In this document: positions 16,158 through 22,769 of the stretch, piece by piece | Numbering within the stretch: position 1 is the stretch's first letter | Layout: each line of letters starts with the position of its first letter | Translations under genes and position numbers: made by a program | NCBI GenBank assembly: GCA_937907435.1 | Contig: CALCIA010000014.1 | Location: forward strand, 1 to 22,769 | DNA length: 22,769 nucleotides | DNA from: an uncultured Actinomycetes bacterium | GTDB taxonomy: Bacteria > Actinomycetota > Thermoleophilia > Solirubrobacterales > 70-9 | Direction of reading: 5' to 3' | The notes under the pieces: model-generated | Told to the model about the DNA's origin: nothing | Seen by the model: only the letters and a program-made list of their open reading frames with translations | Databases searched by the model: none

Positions 16158-16897
16158 GCGCGGTGCCTAGCCAACGCGGCGCATTGCGGGTCGTAGGCGT
16201 GGGGCCTGGCGATCCCGAGCTCATGACGCTGAAGGCCGCGCGCATCCTGGCAGTCGCTGACGTCGTCGCCTTCTTCGCTAAGCAAGGCCGGCCGGGAAAC
16301 GCCCGGCGCATTGTGGAAGGCGCGCTCAATCCCGCCGCCGAGCAGCTTCGTCTGGAATATCCGTTCACGACCGAAGTGGCGCTGGACGACCCCCGCTACC
16401 TCGCCGAAATGGGCGACTTCTACGAGGATTGCGCGGCGCTTCTGTCCGAGCGTCTCGCCCGCGGCTGCGAGGTGGCTCTGCTAAGCGAAGGCGATCCGTT
16501 CTTCTACGGCTCGTCGATGTATCTGTTCGACCGGCTGGCGCGCGATTACGCCAACGAAGTCGTGCCCGGCGTCACCGGCATGAGTGGCTGCTGGGCGCAG
16601 GCGAAACTGCCCATCTGTCATGGCGACGACGTGCTCTGCATCCTGCCGGGGACGCTCGAGGAGGCGGCCCTCACTGAGCGTCTGCAGGGCGCCGACGCCG
16701 CCGTGATCATGAAAGTTGGCCGCAACCTGCCGAAGATCCGCCGCGCTCTGGAGGCCGCTGGCCTCCTCGCCCGCGCCGTCTTCGTCGAGCGCGGCACTAT
16801 GGGCGACGAACGGATTGCGCCGCTGACCCAACTTGGCGACGAGGCGGCCTCCTACTTCTCGCTTGTCCTTGTCCCCGGCCGACAGAGGGCGCGATGA
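16154..16897 (+). CDS. cobI: CobI, precorrin-2 C20-methyltransferase
   Basis: CobI is an SAM-dependent tetrapyrrole methylase converting precorrin-2 to precorrin-3A. The 247-residue product has the N-terminal glycine loop VGVGPGDPELMTLKA (14-28), the LSEGDPFFYGSSMYL segment and VVPGVTGMSGCWA, which identify CobI/CbiL among the methylases. The ATG at 16154 overlaps the cobH stop. The frame stays open far upstream, but that extension is an out-of-frame reading of cobG and cobH. The stop overlaps cobJ by ATGA. Confidence 0.95.
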   Translation: MSAVPSQRGALRVVGVGPGDPELMTLKAARILAVADVVAFFAKQGRPGNARRIVEGALNPAAEQLRLEYPFTTEVALDDPRYLAEMGDFYEDCAALLSERLARGCEVALLSEGDPFFYGSSMYLFDRLARDYANEVVPGVTGMSGCWAQAKLPICHGDDVLCILPGTLEEAALTERLQGADAAVIMKVGRNLPKIRRALEAAGLLARAVFVERGTMGDERIAPLTQLGDEAASYFSLVLVPGRQRAR

Positions 16898-17655
16898 GCG
16901 GACGCCTGTTCATTGTGGGTCTGGGCCCCGGCGACCTGTCGCTCCAGACCCCGCGCGCCAGTGAGGTCCTTGCCCAAGCGAGCGACGTCCTGGGCTATGG
17001 TCCTTATGTCGCGCGGGTGCCTCAGCGCCCGGGCCTGACGCGCCATATCACCGACAATCGCGAGGAACTCCGGCGCGCCGGCCACGCCCTGGAGCTCGCC
17101 GCGGCGGGCAGATTCGTCGCTGTCGTATCTTCAGGCGATCCCGGCGTGTTCGCCATGGCGAGCGCCGTCTTCGAGGCAATCGAGGCCGGCGATCCGGCCT
17201 GGCGCGAACTGGAGGTGGAAGTCATTCCAGGCGTCTCAGCGATGTTCGCCGCGGCCGCCCGGCTCGGCGCGCCCCTGGGGCACGACTTCTGCGCCATCTC
17301 GCTGTCCGACAATCTGAAGCCCTGGGAGGTCGTGCTTGATCGACTCACCGCCGCCGCACGCGCTGGCTTCGTCATCGCCCTCTACAATCCGATCTCGAAG
17401 GCGCGGGCCTGGCAGCTCGGCGCAGCTTTCGAGCGGCTGCGCGAGCTTCTGCCGACGGACGTCCCCGTCGCCTTCGCCCGCGCCGTCAGTCGCCCCGATG
17501 AGCGCCTTCTGACGACCGACCTCGCCAGCGCTCACCCGAATATGGCGGACATGAGCACCCTGGTGCTGGTGGGGTCGGCCCAGACGCGGCGGATCGAGCG
17601 CGGCAAGCGGGGCTCTTGGCTTTACACCCGCAGAAGCCTGGAGGCCGCTTCGTGA
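16894..17655 (+). CDS. cobJ: CobJ, precorrin-3B C17-methyltransferase
   Basis: CobJ methylates C17 and drives ring contraction to precorrin-4. The 253-residue protein has VGLGPGDLSLQTPRA (8-22), SSGDPGVFAM and the long conserved run around HDFCAISLSDNLKPW, then IALYNPISKAR, all diagnostic for CobJ/CbiH. The start is in an ATGA overlap with cobI. Its last 34 bp overlap the 3' end of cobK, which runs on the opposite strand. The co-directional operon then has no plus-strand gene for 775 nt. Confidence 0.95.
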   Translation: MSGRLFIVGLGPGDLSLQTPRASEVLAQASDVLGYGPYVARVPQRPGLTRHITDNREELRRAGHALELAAAGRFVAVVSSGDPGVFAMASAVFEAIEAGDPAWRELEVEVIPGVSAMFAAAARLGAPLGHDFCAISLSDNLKPWEVVLDRLTAAARAGFVIALYNPISKARAWQLGAAFERLRELLPTDVPVAFARAVSRPDERLLTTDLASAHPNMADMSTLVLVGSAQTRRIERGKRGSWLYTRRSLEAAS

Positions 17656-18410
17656 CGCGCCTCCAGCCAAGCGATGGCGCCGGCCGCATCGGCCGCCTCT
17701 TTCGCATCCACGCCCACAAGGTCCAGCGCTGGCGGCCGCTCGACCATTACCACGCGCAGACCGAGCGCGCGGGCGGCGGCGAGCTTGGCCGCGGCGTCGT
17801 TTCCGCCGGAGTTCTTGGTGACCACCACCTCGATTCCGCGCTCCTGCATCAAGCGGCGCTCGTCGGCTTTAGCGAACGGGGGCCGGGCGCTGATCACCTC
17901 TGCTCCGGGCGGAAGGCTCGCGGCCGCGGGCGGATCGATGCTTCGGATCGTATAGGCGTGCTGCGGCGCGGCGGCGAAGGGCGCCAGGTCCTTCTGGCCG
18001 ACCGTGAGGAGCACCCGGCGCGGTGTCTCGCCCAGCGCTCGCGCCGCAGCCGCCATATCCGCGACCGGTGTCCAGCGGTCGCCCTCGACCGCTCGCCAGC
18101 ACGGCCGCTCGATTATCAGCAGCGGCTTGCCGGTCCGGCTGGCCGCCTCCAGCGCGTGGCGGCGCATCTGGGCGGCGAACGGGTGGGTGGCGCAGACCAG
18201 AAGATCCGCTCCCGGATCTCCCAGCCAGCCGGCCAGACCATCGACGCCGCCGAAGCCGCCGATGCGATGCGGGATGGGCGGCAGCACGGGCGACTTGGTG
18301 CGCCCAGCCATCGACAGGACCGGGGCGAAGCGCGCGTCGCCCGCCAGCCTGCGCGCCAGGGCCGAGGCTTCGGCCGAGCCGCCGAGGATCAGGACGCGCA
18401 AAGGGCTCAT
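17622..18410 (-). CDS. cobK: CobK, precorrin-6A reductase, antisense inside the cob operon
   Basis: CobK is the NADPH-dependent reductase of precorrin-6A. The 262-residue product begins MSPLRVLILGGSAEA with the expected nucleotide-binding glycine loop. It continues with GGFGGVDGLAGWL, ATHPFAAQM and late motifs VVTKNSGG and KLAAARALGLRVVMVERP, all typical. ATG at 18410 is chosen; a TTG at 18431 is in frame but would run into the cobL start. No Shine-Dalgarno is visible. It is convergent with cobJ (34-bp overlap) and divergent from cobL (20 bp between starts). Its own promoter would therefore have to lie within the cobL coding region, and any cobJ-cobL read-through transcript is fully antisense to it. 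Confidence 0.94.
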   Translation of the reverse strand: MSPLRVLILGGSAEASALARRLAGDARFAPVLSMAGRTKSPVLPPIPHRIGGFGGVDGLAGWLGDPGADLLVCATHPFAAQMRRHALEAASRTGKPLLIIERPCWRAVEGDRWTPVADMAAAARALGETPRRVLLTVGQKDLAPFAAAPQHAYTIRSIDPPAAASLPPGAEVISARPPFAKADERRLMQERGIEVVVTKNSGGNDAAAKLAAARALGLRVVMVERPPALDLVGVDAKEAADAAGAIAWLEARHEAASRLLRV

Positions 18411-18430
18411 GGTCGGCTGGAGGTCTCGCA

Positions 18431-19657
18431 ATGACAGGAACGGCCGCGGATGCGCCCTGGCTCGCCATTCTGGGGATCGGGGAGGACGGTGTCGAGGGTC
18501 TCAGCGACACCGCCCGCGCGCTCGTGCGCGGGGCCGAACTGGTGTTCGGCGGCGCGCGACACCTCGCGCTGGCCCAGCCATTGATCCGCGGCGAAGCCAT
18601 GGCCTGGCCGAGCCCCTTGTCCGATGCCATCCCGCAGATCCTGGCGCGGCGTGGCCGCCCGACGGTCGTGCTGGCCTCGGGCGATCCCTTCTGCTTCGGG
18701 GTAGGCGTCACACTTGCCCGCCACGCGGATAAGGCGGAATGGCTCTGCCTGCCCGCGCCTTCGGCCTTCGCGTTTGCCTGCGCCCGCCTCGGCTGGGCCG
18801 CCCAGGAGACCTCGCAGGTCTCGGTCTGCGGCCGCCCGCTGGAGCCGCTGGCCCCGCTGCTGCAGCCCAACCGTCGGCTATTGGTGCTGAGCGCCGACGA
18901 GACCACGCCTCAGGCCCTCGCGACCTATCTGGCGGGTCGCGGCTTCGGTCCCTCGCGGCTCCACTTGCTGGAGGCGCTCGGCGGACCGAATGAACGACAC
19001 CGCGTGGTCACGGCGGAAGCCTTTGATCTGATGGAAATTCATCCGCTCAATCTGACGGGGATCGAGGTCGTCGCCGGGCCGGGCGCGCGGGTCGTTCCGC
19101 TCGCCTGTGGCCTGCCGGACGAGGCCTTCGAGCACGACGGCCAGATCACCAAGCGCGAGATCCGCGCCGTCACTCTGTCGGCCCTCGCACCCCTCGCTGG
19201 CGAACTTCTGTGGGACGTCGGCGGGGGCACGGGCTCCATCTCAATCGAGTGGATGCTGCGCCATCCGGACAACCGCGCCGTCATGCTGGAGCCGAAGCCC
19301 GAGCGGGCCGCACAGGCGGCGCGCAACGCCTGCCAGCTCGGCGTTATGGCTCTGGACATCGTCCAGGCCCGCGCCCCCGCAGGGCTTGACGGCCTGCCTG
19401 CGCCAGATGCGGTCTTCCTCGGCGGTGGCGCGAGCGACCCAGCGGTGATTGAGGCGGCATGGGCGGCGCTCCGCCCCAGCGGTCGGCTGGTCGCCAACGC
19501 CATCACCCTCGAAACCGAGGCCGCGCTCATCGAGGCGCGCCGCCGGCTGGGTGGCGGCCTTACGCGATTGTCGGTCGAGCGCCTGGAGCCGATCGGGGGC
19601 ATGGAAGGCTTTCGTCCGGCGCGGACCGTCACCCAGTGGACGGCGGTGAAGCCATGA
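18431..19657 (+). CDS. cobL: CobL, precorrin-6Y C5,15-methyltransferase (decarboxylating)
   Basis: CobL is a fused bifunctional enzyme: an N-terminal CbiE-type methylase (about 10-205; LAILGIGEDGVEGLS, ASGDPFCFGVG) and a C-terminal CbiT-type methyltransferase/decarboxylase (about 235-400) with the SAM loop DVGGGTGSISIEW near 260-272. It converts precorrin-6B to precorrin-8X. The 408-residue length is normal. GGAGG at 18419-18423 is spaced 7 nt from ATG 18431, giving this gene a real ribosome site of its own, as expected after the 775-nt break occupied by antisense cobK. The frame is open upstream, but that is a shadow of cobK. Confidence 0.95.
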   Translation: MTGTAADAPWLAILGIGEDGVEGLSDTARALVRGAELVFGGARHLALAQPLIRGEAMAWPSPLSDAIPQILARRGRPTVVLASGDPFCFGVGVTLARHADKAEWLCLPAPSAFAFACARLGWAAQETSQVSVCGRPLEPLAPLLQPNRRLLVLSADETTPQALATYLAGRGFGPSRLHLLEALGGPNERHRVVTAEAFDLMEIHPLNLTGIEVVAGPGARVVPLACGLPDEAFEHDGQITKREIRAVTLSALAPLAGELLWDVGGGTGSISIEWMLRHPDNRAVMLEPKPERAAQAARNACQLGVMALDIVQARAPAGLDGLPAPDAVFLGGGASDPAVIEAAWAALRPSGRLVANAITLETEAALIEARRRLGGGLTRLSVERLEPIGGMEGFRPARTVTQWTAVKP

Positions 19658-20028
19658 TCGTCGCCGGCGTGGGTTTCAGCTCGAACTGCGGACCCGATGA
19701 GTTGGTTGATCTCGTCCTGAAGACGCTGGCCGCGGCAGGCCAGATTGCGACCGGCCTCGCTACGCCTGCCTGGAAGGCTGAAGCGGCCTGCCTCAAGAAC
19801 GCCGCCGCCCGACTCGACCTTCCGATCCTGGCCATCGGCCGCGACAAGCTCGCTCGGGCCGCAGACCGGATTGTTACTCATTCCTCCGTTTCGAGGGCCG
19901 CCGCGGGCGTGGGCTCGGCGGCCGAGGCCGCCGCCCTGGCCGCCGCCGGCCCTGGCTCGCGTCTGGCTCTCGCCCGCATTTCATCTGCCCACGCCACTTG
20001 CGCTATCGCCGAAGGAGATCCTTCATGA
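19654..20028 (+). CDS. cobE: CobE, cobalamin biosynthesis protein (CbiG C-terminal-domain family)
   Basis: The 124-residue protein corresponds to the C-terminal domain of CbiG (CobE/GbiG). It starts MIVAGVGFSSNCGPDELVDLV and has the later PILAIGRDKLARA and SVSRAAAGVGSAAEAAAL landmarks. CobE is needed for efficient aerobic B12 synthesis, but its exact step is not firmly established; the equivalent domain of CbiG accompanies lactone opening in the anaerobic route. ATGA overlaps link it to cobL upstream and cobM downstream. Confidence 0.88.
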   Translation: MIVAGVGFSSNCGPDELVDLVLKTLAAAGQIATGLATPAWKAEAACLKNAAARLDLPILAIGRDKLARAADRIVTHSSVSRAAAGVGSAAEAAALAAAGPGSRLALARISSAHATCAIAEGDPS

Positions 20029-20789
20029 CCGTCCACTTCATCGGCGCCGGCCCCGGGGCCGCGGACCTCATCACCCTTCGCGGCCGCGACCTGCTGGCGA
20101 GTTGCCCCGTCTGCCTCTATGCGGGGTCCATCGTACCGCCCGAACTTCTCGCCCACTGCCCGCCCGACGCGCGGCTCGTCGACACCGCCCCGCTGACCTT
20201 GGACGAGATCGAGGCGGAGTATGTGCGCGCGCACGAAGCCGGCCAAGACGTCGCCCGGCTGCACTCCGGCGACCTTTCGATCTGGAGCGCCGTGGCCGAG
20301 CAGATCCGCCGGCTGGAGCGGCTGGGGATGCCCTACAGCCTGACGCCCGGCGTGCCGGCGTTCGCCGCCGCGGCCGCCGCCCTCGGCCGCGAGCTCACCG
20401 TCCCCGAGGTGGCCCAGAGCGTGGTGCTGACCCGCGTGTCCGGCCGCGCCTCGAAAATGCCGAGCAGCGAGACCCTGGAAGCCTTTGGTGCGACAGGCGC
20501 AACGCTCGCCGTCCACCTCGCCATCCATGCCCTCGATCAGGTGATCGCGAAGCTTCTGCCATTCTATGGCGCGCACTGTCCTTCGGCGGTGGTCATCCGC
20601 GCGAGTTGGCCGGACGAGCGGGTGATCCGGGCGCCGCTCGGGGAACTCGCAGCCGCTTTCGCGGCCGAGCCGGCCGAGCGCACAGCGCTCATCCTCGTGG
20701 GCCGATCGCTCGCCGCCACCGACTTTCGCGAAAGCGCCCTCTACCAGAAAGGCTATGATCGCCGGTTCCGCTCGGAGGTCTCTACATGA
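20025..20789 (+). CDS. cobM: CobM, precorrin-4 C11-methyltransferase
   Basis: CobM methylates C11 to give precorrin-5. The 254-residue product opens TVHFIGAGPGAADLITLRGRDLL and contains LHSGDLSIWSAVAEQIRRL, TPGVPAFAAAAAALGRELTVPEV and VVLTRVSGRASKMP, all CobM/CbiF-specific. AAGGAG at 20012-20017, 7 nt before ATG 20025, is the strongest ribosome site in the operon, so the in-frame extension to 19998 is rejected. The start also overlaps the cobE stop. The final 37 bp overlap the 3' end of antisense cbiD. Confidence 0.95.
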   Translation: MTVHFIGAGPGAADLITLRGRDLLASCPVCLYAGSIVPPELLAHCPPDARLVDTAPLTLDEIEAEYVRAHEAGQDVARLHSGDLSIWSAVAEQIRRLERLGMPYSLTPGVPAFAAAAAALGRELTVPEVAQSVVLTRVSGRASKMPSSETLEAFGATGATLAVHLAIHALDQVIAKLLPFYGAHCPSAVVIRASWPDERVIRAPLGELAAAFAAEPAERTALILVGRSLAATDFRESALYQKGYDRRFRSEVST

Positions 20790-21877
20790 GCGCCTGCAGA
20801 GCCGCTCCGCGCCGTCAGAACGCCCTGGCGGTCGAAGATCAGCACCTCGAGGTTCACCGGCGCCTCGCGCAGCACCTCGGCCGCCACCGCGCGGGCCTGG
20901 CCGGCGACGATCTCGCCGAGCGCAAAGCCGGCCTGATCGGCCAGCTGGAAGCATTCGAGGACGGTGTTCGCGCGCGCCATGCGCTCGGCCAGATCCGCCG
21001 GCGCTCCGGCTTTTGCTGCGACCTTGGCCAGCGCTTCGAGATCGGCCGATCCGCGCTTGGAGTGCAGGTCGAGGAGGCCTTGGGCGAGCTTGGTCATCTT
21101 GGCGAGGCCGCCGGCAATGCTGACCCGTGCGATCGGGTGGTCGCGCAGGTGTTTGAGCATGCCGCCCACGAAGTCGCCCATGTCGATCAGCGCGATCTCC
21201 GGCAGGCCGTAGAGCGCCTGGATGGCGGCCTCGGACGTGCGCCCCGTCGCGCCGGCGACGTGCGACAGGCCCTCGGCGCGGGCCACGTCGATTCCCTGTC
21301 GGATGCCGTGGATCCACGCCGAACAGGAATAGGGTGTGACGATTCCCGTAGTGCCCAGAATCGAAAGACCGCCCAAGATCCCCAGCCTGGGGTTCAGGGT
21401 GCGCTCGGCAATCTTCTCGCCGTCCGGGACGGAGATTTCCACCACCACGTCGCCCGGCGCGCCGGCGGCAGCTGCGACCTCGCCGACAGCCTGGGCGATC
21501 ATCTGGCGCGGCACGGGATTGATGGCGGGCTCGCCGGGCGGCAGCGGCAGGCCCGGCCGCGTCACCACGCCCACGCCGGGGCCGGCGCGGAAGCTCACGC
21601 CGCTGCCCGGCGCGCCCAGGCTCACGGTTGCGCGCACCAGCGCCCCATGGGTCACGTCCGGATCGTCGCCGGCGTCCTTGATCACTGCGGCGCTGGCGGC
21701 GCTGGCGGATCGGCCGCTTTCCGCAAGCGCAAAACCCACCTGTTGACCGCCGGGCAGGGTAATCTCGACCGGATCGGGGCAGTCGCCCGTCAGCAGGGCG
21801 GCATAGGCGGCCTTGGCCGCGGCCGTCGCACACGCGCCGGTCGTCCAGCCCCTGCGCAGTGGCCGCTCGTTCGTCAT
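20753..21877 (-). CDS. cbiD: CbiD, (cobalt-)precorrin-5B C1-methyltransferase, antisense inside the cob operon
   Basis: CbiD methylates C1 of the corrin ring precursor. The 374-residue product begins MTNERPLRRGWTTGACATAAAKAA and includes NPRLGILGGLSILGTTGIVTPYSCSAWI, HVAGATGRTSE and GDFVGGMLKHL, all diagnostic. ATG 21877 is preferred; the frame extends 12 residues further upstream. In the textbook aerobic pathway this step belongs to CobF, which is not seen in the window. CbiD with CobG, CobN and CobK therefore suggests the mixed aerobic route known from Pseudomonas aeruginosa. Like cobK it is antisense to the operon, convergent and overlapping with cobM by 37 bp, and divergent from cobA by 47 bp. 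Confidence 0.94.
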   Translation of the reverse strand: MTNERPLRRGWTTGACATAAAKAAYAALLTGDCPDPVEITLPGGQQVGFALAESGRSASAASAAVIKDAGDDPDVTHGALVRATVSLGAPGSGVSFRAGPGVGVVTRPGLPLPPGEPAINPVPRQMIAQAVGEVAAAAGAPGDVVVEISVPDGEKIAERTLNPRLGILGGLSILGTTGIVTPYSCSAWIHGIRQGIDVARAEGLSHVAGATGRTSEAAIQALYGLPEIALIDMGDFVGGMLKHLRDHPIARVSIAGGLAKMTKLAQGLLDLHSKRGSADLEALAKVAAKAGAPADLAERMARANTVLECFQLADQAGFALGEIVAGQARAVAAEVLREAPVNLEVLIFDRQGVLTARSGSAGAHVETSERNRRS

Positions 21878-21924
21878 GCTTGCGGCTATACCCTCGGCGC
21901 CGGCGCCTGTCATGGGGCGCTATC

Positions 21925-22722
21925 ATGACCCCCGCCCTCGAAGCGATCCTACAGGACGGCCCACGGCTGCAGCCGGGCGAAGTCTGGCTGGTGGGCGCCG
22001 GCCCGGGCGACCCGGCGCTGCTGACCCTCGAGGCCGTGCGCGTGCTCGCCCAGGCCGAAGTCGTAGTGCACGACGCCCTTGTCGATCCGCGGGTGTTGGA
22101 CCTTGCGCCGGCGGACGCCGAGCGCATCTTCGCCGGGAAGCGCGGCGGCCGTCCGTCGCCCGCGCAGCGCGACATTACCGAGCGGCTGATTGCACTCGCC
22201 CGCGCCGGCCGGCGGGTTGTGCGCCTGAAGGGCGGCGATCCGTTCGTCTTCGGCCGCGGCGGCGAAGAGGTCTTCGGCCTGGCCGCGGCCGGCGTGTCGT
22301 TCCGCGTGGCGCCAGGGCTCACCGCGGGCCTGGCGGCCCTCACGGCGACAGGCATACCGGCCACGCTGCGGGGCGCAAACCAGGCCATCTTGCTCGCCAC
22401 TGGCCATCCTGCGCCCGATCAGCCGGAGCCGGACTGGGCCGCCATGGCCAGGCTCGGCCAGCCGATCGTGCTCTACATGGCCATCCGCAGGCTCGCTGCG
22501 ATCAGCACAGCACTGATCGCCGGCGGCCTGTCGCCCGAAACGCCCGCCGCGGTCATCGCCTCGGCCACGACGGTGGAACAGAAGGTGCTGGTCTCGACCC
22601 TAGCTGGGATCGCCGACGACACACGGGCGGCCGCGCTCAGCGCCCCGGCCATCGTCCTGATCGGCGAGATCGTCGCCGCCCGGGGCGCTCTAGCCGCCCT
22701 CGCGGGCCGGGTGGCGGCATGA
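21925..22722 (+). CDS. cobA: CobA, uroporphyrinogen-III C-methyltransferase (SUMT)
   Basis: CobA methylates uroporphyrinogen III at C2 and C7 to precorrin-2, the entry to B12 and siroheme. The 265-residue protein is the single-domain SUMT form without the CysG dehydrogenase/chelatase part. Motifs include VWLVGAGPGDPALLTLEAVRVL (19-40), VVHDALV, RLKGGDPFVFGRGGEE and APGLTAGLAALTATGIPATLRG. GGGG at 21914-21917 lies 7 nt before ATG 21925. The start follows a 47-bp divergent spacer after cbiD. The stop overlaps the next ORF by ATGA. Confidence 0.95.
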   Translation: MTPALEAILQDGPRLQPGEVWLVGAGPGDPALLTLEAVRVLAQAEVVVHDALVDPRVLDLAPADAERIFAGKRGGRPSPAQRDITERLIALARAGRRVVRLKGGDPFVFGRGGEEVFGLAAAGVSFRVAPGLTAGLAALTATGIPATLRGANQAILLATGHPAPDQPEPDWAAMARLGQPIVLYMAIRRLAAISTALIAGGLSPETPAAVIASATTVEQKVLVSTLAGIADDTRAAALSAPAIVLIGEIVAARGALAALAGRVAA

Positions 22723-22769
22723 GACTTCCTGTGTCAACCATTGGCGATGAAGGCCTTTGCGGCGAGGTG
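22719..22769 (+). CDS. Start of a further cob-operon gene, truncated by the window edge
   Basis: The ATG at 22719 overlaps the cobA stop in the same ATGA manner used throughout the operon, and 17 codons (MRLPVSTIGDEGLCGEV) are open to the window edge. This is too short to identify. It is most likely another cobalamin gene by context, but the residues do not look like the usual CobB start. Confidence 0.5.
   Translation, partial: MRLPVSTIGDEGLCGEV

Noticed and set aside
19878..22400. Minus-strand 840-residue open frame
   Set aside because: It covers cobE, cobM, cbiD and cobA out of frame in GC-rich DNA. Its arginine-rich composition and lack of motifs mark it as a shadow, whereas cbiD in another minus-strand frame is convincing.
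9461..22769. A novel defence or mobile system hidden in the right-hand cluster
   Set aside because: Every long gene is a recognisable cobalamin enzyme or known associate. No nuclease, toxin, recombinase or reverse transcriptase is visible.

Overview
The window suggests an alphaproteobacterium of the Bradyrhizobium/Rhodopseudomonas/Afipia group (Nitrobacteraceae). The evidence is high-GC coding with divergent phaZ and RegB/RegA-type redox regulators, REP-like palindromic repeats of the kind I associate with this family, a YccF protein next to tRNA-Arg(CCG), and an aerobic-type cobalamin cluster. The taxonomic call is inference from recognised families; no search was run.

Left part (1-8620), mixed housekeeping genes: a nested palindromic repeat block (7-192); a YgjP/DUF45 zinc metallopeptidase and the intracellular PHA depolymerase phaZ, both on the minus strand; divergently, the RegB-type sensor kinase and RegA-type response regulator, ended by a clear intrinsic terminator (4817-4849). 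Then come a small unknown ORF with a heme-oxygenase-family gene, a metallo-beta-lactamase-fold hydrolase, a likely decayed minus-strand relic of a DUF3095 (cyclase-like) gene, an Old Yellow Enzyme-family flavin oxidoreductase, a stand-alone Ada-type zinc-domain protein and a YccF membrane protein.

Junction (8671-9050): the 5' half of a tRNA-Arg(CCG), broken in the anticodon arm, lies 261 bp before a complete tRNA-Arg(CCG) with a different anticodon stem. This is the footprint expected of an integration or rearrangement at a tRNA gene.

Right part (9051-22769), cobalamin biosynthesis: a cobalamin riboswitch (about 9138-9312) leads a cluster on the plus strand: DUF1636 protein, cobW, cobN, cobG, cobH, cobI, cobJ, cobL, cobE, cobM, cobA and the start of one more gene. 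Eight plus-strand junctions are 4-nt ATGA overlaps. Two pathway genes, cobK and cbiD, are embedded in antisense orientation. Each overlaps the 3' end of the preceding plus-strand gene (34 and 37 bp) and starts divergently just before the next plus-strand gene (20 and 47 bp). CobA makes precorrin-2; CobI, CobG, CobJ, CobM, CbiD (apparently in place of CobF), CobK, CobL and CobH build hydrogenobyrinate; CobN with CobW serves cobalt insertion. Genes for amidation, adenosylation and the nucleotide loop are not in the window.

Most of this is recognisable metabolism. The least explained pieces are the broken tRNA locus and its 261-bp insert, the doubly nested antisense layout of the cob cluster, the DUF1636 protein at the head of the riboswitch-controlled operon, and the divergent heme-oxygenase-like gene with its small partner.
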